From Veillonella sp. (GTDB lineage Bacteria > Bacillota_C > Negativicutes > Veillonellales > Veillonellaceae): a stretch of DNA of 9,712 nt. How positions within the stretch are numbered: position 1 is the first letter of the stretch; each line of letters starts with the position of its first letter. The stretch is taken from NCBI GenBank assembly GCA_018367495.1, contig JAGZGB010000063.1:1-9712 (forward strand), in the 5' to 3' direction. The translations under genes and the position numbers were made by a program. Below the pieces are notes generated by a model. The model was not told the origin of the DNA. It worked only from the letters and a program-made list of their open reading frames with translations, and searched no databases. Shown piece by piece: positions 1 through 6,518 of this stretch.

Positions 1-75
1 TGGTTCGCGCTTAGGCAAATTGCCGCGCATTGGGAATTCTGTTTCAGGCAAATGTAACGTCTTACCGTAATCCAT
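1..75 (-). CDS. ileS: Isoleucyl-tRNA synthetase, N-terminal fragment (first 25 codons)
   Basis: The minus strand opens with ATG at 75 and stays open to the window edge, giving MDYGKTLHLPETEFPMRGN followed by LPKREP. This is the characteristic N-terminus of bacterial class I isoleucyl-tRNA synthetase, which charges tRNA-Ile in the cytoplasm; the family is about 920-950 residues long, so nearly all of the gene lies outside. A strong Shine-Dalgarno, AAAAGGAG, sits 6 nt upstream of the ATG (around 82-89). The gene is directly preceded by a T-box leader whose specifier triplet is an isoleucine codon, which independently supports the call. Only 25 residues are visible, so the assignment rests on this motif plus the riboswitch. 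Confidence 0.88.
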   Translation of the reverse strand, partial: MDYGKTLHLPETEFPMRGNLPKREP

Positions 76-366
76 GATGTGCTCCTTTTACATAAAAAAT
101 CGCCCGCCCCCGAAGGGACGGACGTAATATCCGTGGTACCACCCTACTGACCTTCTGTGAAAGCTAGCATATTCCGAGCATACGAAATAACTAGGCTTCA
201 TTTTGTGAAAGCCACTTAGACATATAACGGTGTTCACCGGCAGGGTTCCTGCTTGCTCCAAAGTGATCCGCAAATCTCTAGATTTCCAAACCTTTCAGCC
301 CATGAGTTTGGTCTCTACTAAATCCGTCTGAGACGTGCCGTCTTTTTCAACGCAATCTTCATATAA
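76..366 (-). promoter_or_regulatory. T-box riboswitch (isoleucine) controlling ileS
   Basis: The leader contains the T-box core AGGGTGGTACCACGG (131-145, minus), which includes the UGGN bulge that pairs with the tRNA acceptor end. About 120 nt upstream of it is the triplet ATC (265-267), followed by ACTTTGGAGC; this is the usual context of a T-box specifier loop, and ATC is an isoleucine codon. A distal stem I segment with GGCTGAAAGG lies at 292-301. An intrinsic terminator overlaps the antiterminator region just downstream. The expected behaviour, from the family, is that uncharged tRNA-Ile binds the leader, stabilises the antiterminator and allows ileS transcription. The CCACGG ending differs slightly from the common CCGCGG. 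The 5' boundary is inferred from the promoter. Confidence 0.93.
93..124 (-). terminator. Rho-independent terminator of the ileS T-box leader
   Basis: On the minus strand CGTCCGTCCC and GGGGCGGGCG pair over 10 bp (with two G-U pairs) around a TTCG tetraloop, followed by ATTTTTT. It lies immediately after the T-box core and ahead of the ileS Shine-Dalgarno, the normal place for the regulated terminator. The left arm shares sequence needed for the competing antiterminator. Confidence 0.9.
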
Positions 367-372
367 TAGATA

Positions 373-402
373 ATTATAGGACTCAAACGGGGAAATTGTC
401 AA
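373..402 (-). promoter_or_regulatory. Sigma-70-type promoter for the ileS leader
   Basis: A perfect -35 TTGACA (397-402) and a perfect -10 TATAAT (373-378) are separated by 18 nt on the minus strand. Transcription would start near 366, directly before the T-box stem I. The -35 box begins only 9 nt after the stop codon of the upstream lipoprotein gene, so ileS appears to be an independent transcription unit. Confidence 0.88.
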
Positions 403-410
403 CAAGTAAA

Positions 411-1337
411 CTATATACCTTCAGGTATATAAGCATCTTGTACTTTATCTAGTAATTTAAAATTCATCGGTGTCCGAGCTAGCTCATTATATTGTGAAAT
501 TACCTCATGATGTGTCTCAGCACTTTGTTCTGCTACAAATGCATCAATAGCCGCATCAAGATTCTTAGCTTGTTCAATCCGATTTTGTACCTCCACAGAC
601 GTAAACTTAGGTACAATTGCATTGGCTGCGTCCTTTTGAGCTTTCACCCATTGCACATCACTATTAGGCCCTCGCTCAATTATATGGCTAACAATATCAC
701 TATAGTACCCCATCATCTCTATCATATGAGCACCATTCACTTGACCATTCGAGCGCATCAACTCAATATCTTTATTACGTTCTTTTTTATGAGCAGCCGC
801 AACTGCCTCATTTAACGCTTCATATTTTGGTTCAAATACTTCTAATAACGCTGAAAGCTTAGCTAGTGTAGCTTGACTAAATGCATTATTATCTTTTTCA
901 TACTGCTTTGCTTTATAATACGAATCTAAAGCCTTTACATCGCTTACGATGTCATGCAAGATAGGCAATAGAGCATCTGTTGTGCTTTCAAGATCCTCGT
1001 ATGAACGACCTGCCTCTTTAGCAGCTACTAGTTCCTGTTCAAGACGCTCATAATCCTGTACCTTAAAATCCGTTAGTGGTTCATTTGAACTTGCCTGTTG
1101 CCAGATTAGATCATATTGGCTACCGTATTTAACCTCATTGTAGTTAAACTCATTTGTAGCAGCCAAATAGAAGCGAAACACCCTCTTCGTTTCATCCTTT
1201 TTACTGTCTCTTGCTGATGAATCTTGACTATATTGCTTTAGATTATCTAAATTCCACTGACAACCACTAATACAACCTAATGTTACCATCACGCAGCAGA
1301 CTATCCCTAAGCGACGCCACCAATTTATACCATTCAT
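411..1337 (-). CDS. DUF3829 (YiiG-like) predicted lipoprotein
   Basis: A 308-residue protein beginning with a lipoprotein signal: positive residues (WWRR, 6-9), a hydrophobic core (10-22) and the lipobox ISGC, with Cys26 as the predicted lipidated residue. The mature part is hydrophilic, mainly helical and rich in Lys, Glu and Ala. It begins near residue 53 with FRFYLAATNEFNYN and ends with a YNELARTP segment; this pattern matches my recollection of DUF3829, the family of E. coli YiiG, whose function is unknown. It is therefore expected to be anchored in a membrane, facing outside the cytoplasm. The start is supported by GGAG at 1345-1348, 7 nt upstream of the ATG. The gene stands alone between the terminator of the DUF805 gene and the ileS promoter. 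The lipoprotein call is firm; the family call is moderate. Confidence 0.75.
   Translation of the reverse strand: MNGINWWRRLGIVCCVMVTLGCISGCQWNLDNLKQYSQDSSARDSKKDETKRVFRFYLAATNEFNYNEVKYGSQYDLIWQQASSNEPLTDFKVQDYERLEQELVAAKEAGRSYEDLESTTDALLPILHDIVSDVKALDSYYKAKQYEKDNNAFSQATLAKLSALLEVFEPKYEALNEAVAAAHKKERNKDIELMRSNGQVNGAHMIEMMGYYSDIVSHIIERGPNSDVQWVKAQKDAANAIVPKFTSVEVQNRIEQAKNLDAAIDAFVAEQSAETHHEVISQYNELARTPMNFKLLDKVQDAYIPEGI
412..431 (-). terminator. Possible weak hairpin overlapping the lipoprotein stop codon
   Basis: TATATACC and GGTATATA form an 8-bp inverted repeat with a 4-nt loop, spanning the last codons and stop of the DUF3829 gene. What follows on the minus strand (GTTTACTTGTT) is only moderately U-rich, and the stem is mostly A-T. 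It is the only terminator-like structure between this gene and the ileS promoter, but it may be incidental. Confidence 0.25.
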
Positions 1338-1375
1338 ACACGCTCTCCTATATACGTTTAACCTCTAGTAAAACT

Positions 1376-1404
1376 ATTGTATTAAAATAGTAGCACCAAA
1401 ACAA
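1376..1404 (-). promoter_or_regulatory. Candidate promoter of the DUF3829 lipoprotein gene
   Basis: On the minus strand TTGTTT (1399-1404) and TACAAT (1376-1381) are 17 nt apart, 4/6 and 5/6 matches to the -35 and -10 consensus. It sits between the upstream terminator and the gene, giving a leader of roughly 30 nt. No experimental support. Confidence 0.4.
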
Positions 1405-1434
1405 TATGCGACAATAAATAGACATCTAAATTAA

Positions 1435-1477
1435 CTAAAAAAGAAACTCTCCCTATAGTGAAGCTATAAGGAGAGTT
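1435..1477 (-). terminator. Rho-independent terminator after the zinc-ribbon DUF805 gene
   Basis: On the minus strand AACTCTCCTTATAG pairs with CTATAGGGAGAGTT over 14 bp (one G-U) around a 5-nt loop (1459-1463), followed by TCTTTTTT. It begins 8 nt after the stop codon and ends the DUF805 transcript before the lipoprotein gene. The other side also carries five T residues (1482-1486), though no plus-strand gene approaches it. Confidence 0.88.
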
Positions 1478-1484
1478 GTCATTT

Positions 1485-2120
1485 TTACATCACACTTGTT
1501 GTTAGTAATCGATCTACCAGGAACCACAGCACAAAGATTGCACATAGTAATCCTGCTGTAAGGCCTGTAGTAGGTGTAGCATCAATCAAACCAATTTCAT
1601 GAGCCATTTGTTTTGTGAGGATAACGTGCCCTGTTGGTGAGCCAAAACGGTTTGTATGGCTTTCACCAGGAAGAGCCATTAACACTAACAATATAATTGT
1701 ACCAATGACAGGAACGAGTCCAACAAAGACAAGTCCGCCAGAACGGCCTTGATCGTGCAAGCGTCGTACTGCAACAGCCACGCTAGGGATGACCATAACG
1801 ACGGACATAAGTACAAGAATGACTAGCCCGAAGCCAACGCCAACTACACTAGAGAGCGGACTAATATAGCTCAAGAATGCACAGGTGAATAGAATCGCTA
1901 CAAATAGCAATTGATACACCAAAAAGAAATTCCAATATTCGCTACGGCTAGCACGCCCTTCAAAGTCAGCGTATTTATAAACAAAACATTGTTTAAAGTT
2001 TTCAATCATGCCTAGACTATATTTATCTAACGAAATGGGTGCTTTACGAATACGTCCACAGTTTGGACAGTATCGTTCACTTTTTAACACCTCGTGTCCA
2101 CAATAGGGACAAGGTCTCAT
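1485..2120 (-). CDS. Zinc-ribbon plus DUF805 integral membrane protein
   Basis: A 211-residue protein of unknown function. Residues 1-25 form a short zinc ribbon with two CxxC knuckles (Cys4/Cys7, Cys18/Cys21). The DUF805 domain follows, with the signature FEGRASRSEYW (53-63) before the first helix and VRRLHDQGRSG (118-128) between later helices. Hydrophobic segments lie near 65-87, 92-117 and 128-150. After DUF805 comes a tail with a GLIDATP motif and a further hydrophobic helix (about 187-206), resembling the tail of the neighbouring paralog. I chose the ATG at 2120 because AAGGAG lies 6 nt upstream; an in-frame ATG at 2162 would add 14 residues but has no good ribosome site. The zinc ribbon should be cytoplasmic. 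No catalytic residues are evident. Confidence 0.85.
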   Translation of the reverse strand: MRPCPYCGHEVLKSERYCPNCGRIRKAPISLDKYSLGMIENFKQCFVYKYADFEGRASRSEYWNFFLVYQLLFVAILFTCAFLSYISPLSSVVGVGFGLVILVLMSVVMVIPSVAVAVRRLHDQGRSGGLVFVGLVPVIGTIILLVLMALPGESHTNRFGSPTGHVILTKQMAHEIGLIDATPTTGLTAGLLCAIFVLWFLVDRLLTTSVM

Positions 2121-2262
2121 ACTAAACTCCTTCCATTCACAGCAGGAAACAGTGAAGCTCATAAAGTCCTGTTGTTCTTAACACATATAGTAACTTAGAT
2201 ATGTTGTAACATAACCATATCTATATTTTTAAATTCATCTTGATTTCATTTTACTACAAAGT

Positions 2263-2290
2263 GTTATATTGTCTATAAAGGAGTTGTTAA
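2263..2290 (-). promoter_or_regulatory. Candidate promoter of the zinc-ribbon DUF805 gene
   Basis: On the minus strand TTAACA (2285-2290) and TATAAC (2263-2268), each 5/6 to consensus, are 16 nt apart. They lie in the A/T-rich gap after the preceding DUF805 gene. No convincing terminator separates the two genes, so readthrough from upstream is also possible. The leader to the chosen ATG would be about 135 nt. Confidence 0.35.
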
Positions 2291-2338
2291 ACTTTTATAA
2301 AATAAAATAATAAGTATGCTATTTGATGTAGGTTAATA

Positions 2339-2908
2339 CTATATGTAGCCATTGGCATTAATGCCATACCATAATATATCACCAATAGTATCACCAAAGA
2401 CGATGGATTGAAGAACAAAGATGGTAATGCCCATAACCCAGTCTTGTTTTCGAGATGGAGTTGCTTCAAGCCCTGTAGATTCACTTATATTCCTAGTAAT
2501 AGGTATATAAGCAGTTCTTTCACCGTAACCATTCTCTCCTTCATCGCCTCGTTTCAATTCATAGTTCAAGAATATAAAGAAGCCTATAATGGGAATAAAG
2601 GAGATCAGTTGAGTCCAACCGCTGCGGCCAATATCATGCATGCGTCGCGTTGTGATGGCGATATTGGGAAGCACGAAAAATAGTGTTACTAATAACGTGA
2701 TCGTATCAATAATAGACTCAAAATTATAGAGCCCAACACCTTTACAGAGTATAGCTGCTACCCCTAGTGTTCCTTGAACCATCATCATTCCGGCCATGAA
2801 TCGCCAGTATTCACTACGGCTGGCACGACCTTTAAAATTGGCGTAGTTTTTGATGCCTAGCACAAAGGCATCGGTATAGTTCAAATCATATACATTTACT
2901 GATGCCAT
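2339..2908 (-). CDS. DUF805 integral membrane protein
   Basis: A 189-residue protein made of one DUF805 domain with a C-terminal extension. The signature NYANFKGRASRSEYW (21-35) precedes the first hydrophobic segment (about 36-58). Further segments lie near 66-86 and 98-116, with TRRMHDIGRSGW (87-98) between them. The extension carries GLEATP (146-151) and one more hydrophobic stretch (about 157-171); the zinc-ribbon paralog has the same arrangement. There is no N-terminal zinc ribbon here. The start follows AGGAGG by 8 nt, and the ATG is only 3 nt after the stop of the upstream gene, so translation is probably coupled. DUF805 proteins are widespread small membrane proteins (for example YhaH/YhaI of E. 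coli) without an established function. Confidence 0.87.
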   Translation of the reverse strand: MASVNVYDLNYTDAFVLGIKNYANFKGRASRSEYWRFMAGMMMVQGTLGVAAILCKGVGLYNFESIIDTITLLVTLFFVLPNIAITTRRMHDIGRSGWTQLISFIPIIGFFIFLNYELKRGDEGENGYGERTAYIPITRNISESTGLEATPSRKQDWVMGITIFVLQSIVFGDTIGDILWYGINANGYI

Positions 2909-2911
2909 GAC

Positions 2912-3835
2912 CTAGTCCTCCTCAAACTCTTCAAAACCAACGATTTTCCAGCCGTTACCTACATTATATAAACGGACTAACATGGATGGGCTTTTATCTA
3001 CAAAGTCTACCCTATATCCGATATAATCCACAATTACATCATCATCAACATCTTGAGATACATAATCCAATCGTATAGTTTCTACAGCAGAATGTTGTTC
3101 CTTTACCTTAGCTTGCTGCCACAGATCAAAGGTGCCGTATCGTTCCATTTCACGACCACTCAAATTGCGATACGCACTATGATAATCGCCATTAGCCAGT
3201 TCTTGGTAATACTCTTTCACCACTAGATAGCCTTCTGTTGTGGCAGAATCACTATGTAATAAACGATTTGCTTTTTTAGTGAAAGCCCCCTGCCCCAAGT
3301 TCCCAAAGGCAGTTTCTTCTATCATATAGTTATGGCCCATCATAGATGTACCTATACTGTTTGCAACCCAGCCTAAAACAAGGATAGCCACGATGAAGGC
3401 ACCTGAAACAGATCGCTTTTCATGTATACTTGGTTCTACAGATATCTGTTCATTAGTTATGCTTGCTTCTTGTGTTGGAGCCGATCTTTTACATAATAAA
3501 TAGAGCAACGCAATCCATCCTAAAATAGGAACAAAGATGAGAATCATCAAGGTTGGATCATTATTAGAATCACGTAACCGTCTCGCTACCATCATAATGG
3601 TGGGCAATACTAACACTACTGTTAATGCCATCAATACGCCACCCCCTAAGGATATGGCATATAAAAATCCATAGGGTATGAATGTGGCAAGACCTGTTAT
3701 AAAAGTAACTAGACCATATACAAAGGTCATAGCACTTATGGTGAGCCAAAAGTCGGCTGTCGTTGTTCGTCCTTTACCATTTGCATAGTTTTCTACTAGC
3801 TCGCGATAGAGGATTTCATATACTCTCTGTTTCAT
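2912..3835 (-). CDS. DUF805-like membrane protein with C-terminal extracytoplasmic NTF2-like-looking domain
   Basis: A 307-residue protein. The N-terminal 120 residues are a diverged DUF805 unit: NYANGKGRTTTADFW (16-30) stands where the paralogs have NYANFKGRASRSEYW, and ARRLRDSNNDP (84-94) replaces RRxHDxGRSG. Hydrophobic segments lie near 30-53, 56-84 and 95-115. A polar linker (about 117-142) leads to a further helix (about 145-162). The last 100 residues look globular: a helical YLVVKEYYQELANGDYHSAY stretch (203-222), then an alternating strand region ending in GWKIVGFEEF. This fits SnoaL/NTF2-like or DUF4878-type domains, by pattern only. Four helices would place this domain on the same side as the N-terminus, so topology is uncertain. 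AGGAG lies 4 nt before the ATG. It is the first gene of a two-gene operon with the next DUF805 gene. Confidence 0.8.
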   Translation of the reverse strand: MKQRVYEILYRELVENYANGKGRTTTADFWLTISAMTFVYGLVTFITGLATFIPYGFLYAISLGGGVLMALTVVLVLPTIMMVARRLRDSNNDPTLMILIFVPILGWIALLYLLCKRSAPTQEASITNEQISVEPSIHEKRSVSGAFIVAILVLGWVANSIGTSMMGHNYMIEETAFGNLGQGAFTKKANRLLHSDSATTEGYLVVKEYYQELANGDYHSAYRNLSGREMERYGTFDLWQQAKVKEQHSAVETIRLDYVSQDVDDDVIVDYIGYRVDFVDKSPSMLVRLYNVGNGWKIVGFEEFEED

Positions 3836-3857
3836 AAAACTCCTACTATATTTAGAT

Positions 3858-3886
3858 ATTATACAAACTTAGCTATTACTATTATA
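3858..3886 (-). promoter_or_regulatory. Two candidate -10 boxes upstream of the first DUF805 gene
   Basis: Perfect TATAAT hexamers occur at 3881-3886 and 3858-3863 on the minus strand. Neither has a good -35: for the distal one the best 17-nt-spaced hexamer is ATGTAA (3/6). One of them probably serves the DUF805 operon, but the sequence does not say which. Confidence 0.35.
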
Positions 3887-3988
3887 CTATGCTTTACCAA
3901 GGCTTACATTTCATTTTTTCTTCATTAATTTTACCTATACTAATAATATATTTTTTACAACTAAAATTCGTGCAATTAAGTTTGTATA
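3860..3988. repeat. 12-bp inverted repeat in the divergent intergenic region
   Basis: TATACAAACTTA (3860-3871) recurs as its exact reverse complement TAAGTTTGTATA (3977-3988), 105 bp apart. Each copy lies 13-24 nt upstream of the start codon it faces: the DUF805 operon at 3835 and the small secreted protein at 4002. The left copy overlaps a TATAAT box. It could be a shared operator or promoter element, or chance in A/T-rich DNA. The rest of the 166-bp gap is A/T-rich and I see nothing else certain in it. Confidence 0.4.
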
Positions 3989-4001
3989 GGAGATAATACT
4001 T

Positions 4002-4292
4002 ATGAACGCTAAATTGACTAAAGTAGTAGCTATGGCCAGCTTGGCAGCATTCTTAACAGTAGGCATTGGTGCTAATGTAGCGCAAGCTAAAGATTACCAC
4101 TTCAAAATCGGTGAAAACCATCGCATGGAAAAGAATGATGATGGTACAGTAGACAGCAGTGCTCATCCATGGTTCAAACCAGATCAAAAGAAACATAGAA
4201 AACATAGAATTTCCGAACGCGAAAAACATGACAAAAATGCCACTGCAAAACGCAGTGAACAACATCAACGTTCCGAATCTACAAATGGCTAA
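4002..4292 (+). CDS. Small secreted basic, histidine-rich protein of unknown function
   Basis: This 96-residue protein is the only plus-strand gene in the window. Residues 1-29 form a clear signal peptide: Lys at 4 and 7, a hydrophobic core, and AQA as the cleavage site before KDYHF. The mature part (about 67 residues) is hydrophilic and probably disordered, with many Lys, Arg, Glu and Asp residues and seven histidines spread along it (YHF, NHR, AHP, KHR twice, KHD, QHQ). No cysteine is present and I recognise no domain. It starts after AGGAG with a 9-nt spacer and ends before a strong bidirectional terminator, so it is a single-gene unit. Its promoter is not clear. The charge and histidine content would allow metal or polyanion binding, but that is speculation. 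The signal peptide, ribosome site and terminator make it a convincing gene. Confidence 0.82.
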   Translation: MNAKLTKVVAMASLAAFLTVGIGANVAQAKDYHFKIGENHRMEKNDDGTVDSSAHPWFKPDQKKHRKHRISEREKHDKNATAKRSEQHQRSESTNG

Positions 4293-4350
4293 TCATTCCC
4301 CTTTCATAACTGGTTATCCAGTCATATAACACATAACTAAACTAACTAAC

Positions 4351-4390
4351 CTAAAAAGGACGTTATACACATGTATAACGTCCTTTTTAG
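4351..4390. terminator. Bidirectional terminator between the small secreted protein gene and trpA
   Basis: A perfect 18-bp inverted repeat (4351-4368 and 4373-4390) with loop ACAT. The arms end in AAAAA and TTTTT, so a U-tract follows the GC-containing core on both strands. It lies between two convergent genes, ending the plus-strand gene (stop at 4292) and the trp operon (trpA stop at 4429). Confidence 0.93.
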
Positions 4391-4406
4391 TATGATTGTA
4401 TTATCT

Positions 4407-4440
4407 ATTTATTATGCGTTAGCTCTTATTATGCGTCAGC
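4407..4440. repeat. 17-nt tandem duplication across the trpA stop codon
   Basis: Positions 4407-4423 and 4424-4440 are adjacent copies sharing 14 of 17 bases, including TTATTATGCGT and AGC. The right copy encodes the last trpA codons and stop; the left copy is an untranslated echo of it downstream. It looks like an old replication-slippage duplication without coding effect. Confidence 0.6.
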
Positions 4441-5220
4441 TTTTAGCACAGCTTGTTTCATAGATTGTACGTAGTCAAATAATGCTTGGTCTGCATGTTC
4501 ACCGTGTTCTGCAACGATTTTAACGATAGCAGAGCCTACGATAGCACCGTCAGATACGCGAGCCATCGCTTCCGCTTGTTCTGGCTTAGAAATACCGAAA
4601 CCAACGGCTACAGGAATATCTGTATATTTGCGAATCGTCTCAACGATGGATTTAATATCTGTCTTGATTTCGCTACGCATGCCTGTAACACCGAGGGAAG
4701 ATACGCAGTACACAAAGCCTTCCGCGTCCTTTGCGATCATTTCGATGCGGTTTTCAGATGTTGGGGCAATTAAGGATACCACTTCAACGCCATGTTTATT
4801 AGCTACACTCCCGAGTTCCCCTTTTTCTTCAAATGGCATATCTGGCACGATAACACCAGAAATACCAACCTCTTCGCAGAGGGTAAAGAATTTATCACGG
4901 CCGAATACATAGATAGGATTCAAATAGGTCATGAACACGAGTGGAATAGTCACTGCATCTTCGCCACTACGTAAACGACGCACCATATCAAAGATATCGT
5001 GAATTTTTACGCCTGTAGATAATGCGCGTGTGCTCGCTTCCTGGATAACTGGACCTTCCGCTGTTGGGTCGGAGAAAGGAATACCAATTTCTACCATGTC
5101 GGCGCCAGCTTTCACCATGACGCGAATATAACGTTCTGTATTCTCGATGCCATGATCACCAGCGCTGATGAATGGGATGAATGCCTTACCCTTTGTGAAA
5201 GCGTCTTTAATTTTACTCAT
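4429..5220 (-). CDS. trpA: Tryptophan synthase alpha chain
   Basis: A 263-residue cytoplasmic TIM-barrel enzyme that cleaves indole-3-glycerol phosphate to indole and glyceraldehyde 3-phosphate, passing indole to TrpB. Diagnostic motifs are PFISAGD (16-22), [10 protein letters not shown] (43-52) with the general acid/base Glu44 (E. coli Glu49), the [10 protein letters not shown] loop, and the phosphate-binding GFGIS and VGSAIVK segments. Length is usual for the family. Oddity: the residue aligned to catalytic Asp60 of E. coli is Glu55, in TAEGPVIQ rather than LADGPTIQ; I recall this variant in some other Bacillota TrpA proteins, so the enzyme is probably active. The ATG at 5220 overlaps the trpB stop by 8 nt (ATGAGTAA), implying translational coupling that suits a stoichiometric alpha-beta complex. 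It is the last gene of the operon. Confidence 0.96.
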   Translation of the reverse strand: MSKIKDAFTKGKAFIPFISAGDHGIENTERYIRVMVKAGADMVEIGIPFSDPTAEGPVIQEASTRALSTGVKIHDIFDMVRRLRSGEDAVTIPLVFMTYLNPIYVFGRDKFFTLCEEVGISGVIVPDMPFEEKGELGSVANKHGVEVVSLIAPTSENRIEMIAKDAEGFVYCVSSLGVTGMRSEIKTDIKSIVETIRKYTDIPVAVGFGISKPEQAEAMARVSDGAIVGSAIVKIVAEHGEHADQALFDYVQSMKQAVLKADA

Positions 5221-6406
5221 GAAGATCCACCCCTCTATATTTCGCCATAGCCGCTACGTCTTTGTCACCGCGACCAGATAAACAAATAATAATGATATCA
5301 TCCTTGCTCATAGTTGGAGCAATTTTACGAGCATGTGCCACTGCATGAGCACTTTCAATAGCTGGAATAATACCTTCTAAACGAGACAAGTATTCGAATG
5401 CATCTACTGCTTCATCATCCGTTACAGGCACGTATTCAGCACGACCACTATCGTGCAAGTACGCATGTTCAGGTCCGATGCCAGGGTAATCAAGGCCTGC
5501 AGAGATAGAATATACTGGAGCAATTTGGCCGTCTTCGTCTTGGCAAAAGTAAGATTTCATGCCATGGAAGATACCCACAGAGCCTTTTGCGATTGTTGCT
5601 GCATGTTCCTCTGTATCAACACCACGACCAGCCGCTTCACAACCGATGAGGCGAACCCCTTCATCAGGAATGAAGTGATAGAACATGCCCATCGCATTGG
5701 AGCCACCGCCTACGCAAGCCATAACAGCTGTTGGCAATTTACCTTCTGCTTCAAGGATTTGCTCACGTGCTTCGCGGCTGATGATGGATTGGAAATCACG
5801 AACGATCATCGGGAATGGATGAGCGCCCATAACAGAGCCCAATACATAGTGCGTATCGGACATCCGGTTTGTCCATTCGCGCATCGCTTCAGATACAGCA
5901 TCTTTTAATGTACTTGTACCAGTTGTTACGGGATGCACCTTAGCGCCCAATAATTCCATGCGATATACGTTAAGTGCTTGACGTTCACAGTCCTCTGCAC
6001 CCATGTATACTTCACAGTCCATGCCCATCAACGCAGCGATAGTAGCTGTTGCTACACCGTGTTGACCAGCACCTGTTTCAGCAATAACACGAGTTTTACC
6101 CATCCGTTTTGCCAATAACATTTGACCGATTACGTTATTCAATTTGTGAGAACCCGTATGGTTCAAATCTTCTCGTTTTAAGTAGATTTTAGCGCCCCCA
6201 AGGTCCTTTGTCATGCGCTCTGCATAGTATAAAAGGGATGGACGACCTGTATATTTTTTATGTAAATCCTCGAGTTCGCGTACGAAATCAGGATCATCTT
6301 TGTACTTGTTGTATGCCTCTTCCAATTCGATGACTGCATTCATCAATGTTTCTGGCATAAATTGGCCACCGAAGGAGCCAAAATAACCATGTCTTTGTTC
6401 ACTCAT
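5213..6406 (-). CDS. trpB: Tryptophan synthase beta chain
   Basis: A 397-residue PLP enzyme that condenses indole with serine to make tryptophan. Residue numbers are from the chosen start. HTGSHKLNN contains the Schiff-base lysine (Lys88); AETGAGQHG carries the catalytic glutamate (Glu110); GGGSNAMG is the PLP-phosphate loop; LSGRGDKD near the C-terminus holds the serine that contacts the PLP ring. The length equals that of E. coli TrpB. I chose the ATG at 6406 ([10 protein letters not shown]) because AAAGG lies about 8 nt upstream and the family starts here. In-frame GTG (6442) and ATG (6430) starts would add 12 or 8 unsupported residues. It overlaps trpA by 8 nt and follows trpCF after a 172-nt gap. 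All catalytic motifs are intact. Confidence 0.97.
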   Translation of the reverse strand: MSEQRHGYFGSFGGQFMPETLMNAVIELEEAYNKYKDDPDFVRELEDLHKKYTGRPSLLYYAERMTKDLGGAKIYLKREDLNHTGSHKLNNVIGQMLLAKRMGKTRVIAETGAGQHGVATATIAALMGMDCEVYMGAEDCERQALNVYRMELLGAKVHPVTTGTSTLKDAVSEAMREWTNRMSDTHYVLGSVMGAHPFPMIVRDFQSIISREAREQILEAEGKLPTAVMACVGGGSNAMGMFYHFIPDEGVRLIGCEAAGRGVDTEEHAATIAKGSVGIFHGMKSYFCQDEDGQIAPVYSISAGLDYPGIGPEHAYLHDSGRAEYVPVTDDEAVDAFEYLSRLEGIIPAIESAHAVAHARKIAPTMSKDDIIIICLSGRGDKDVAAMAKYRGVDLHE

Positions 6407-6512
6407 ATAACTTACCTTTCCATATGCCATTCCTACTAACACGCCTGTACAGCGTTACTATTGGCATCTATCTCAACAATCGATGAATTCCATCGGATGT
6501 GTCTAAAATATT

Positions 6513-6518
6513 ATTATA
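6513..6518 (-). promoter_or_regulatory. Possible internal -10 box ahead of trpBA
   Basis: A perfect TATAAT lies in the 172-nt trpCF-trpB gap, about 107 nt before the trpB ATG. The hexamer 17 nt further upstream is TAGAAA, a poor -35, so promoter activity is uncertain. The same gap contains two short palindromic stretches: GCCTA/TAGGC just after trpCF and CGATG/CATCG further on. Neither is followed by a U-tract, so no terminator separates the genes. Confidence 0.3.

Noticed and set aside
88..273. A 61-codon minus-strand reading frame upstream of ileS.
   Set aside because: It lies entirely inside the T-box leader and runs through the conserved core and the terminator, so it is an RNA element and not a gene.
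2121..2162. An earlier in-frame ATG that would extend the zinc-ribbon DUF805 protein by 14 residues.
   Set aside because: It lacks a good ribosome site, while the ATG at 2120 has AAGGAG at ideal spacing and starts directly at the zinc ribbon.
2287..2484. A 65-codon minus-strand frame overlapping the end of the DUF805 gene.
   Set aside because: It is an out-of-frame shadow of the DUF805 coding sequence running into A/T-rich spacer, with no domain or ribosome site.
5453..5908. A 151-codon plus-strand frame opposite trpB.
   Set aside because: It is fully antisense to conserved trpB coding sequence, with odd residue composition and no recognisable motif.
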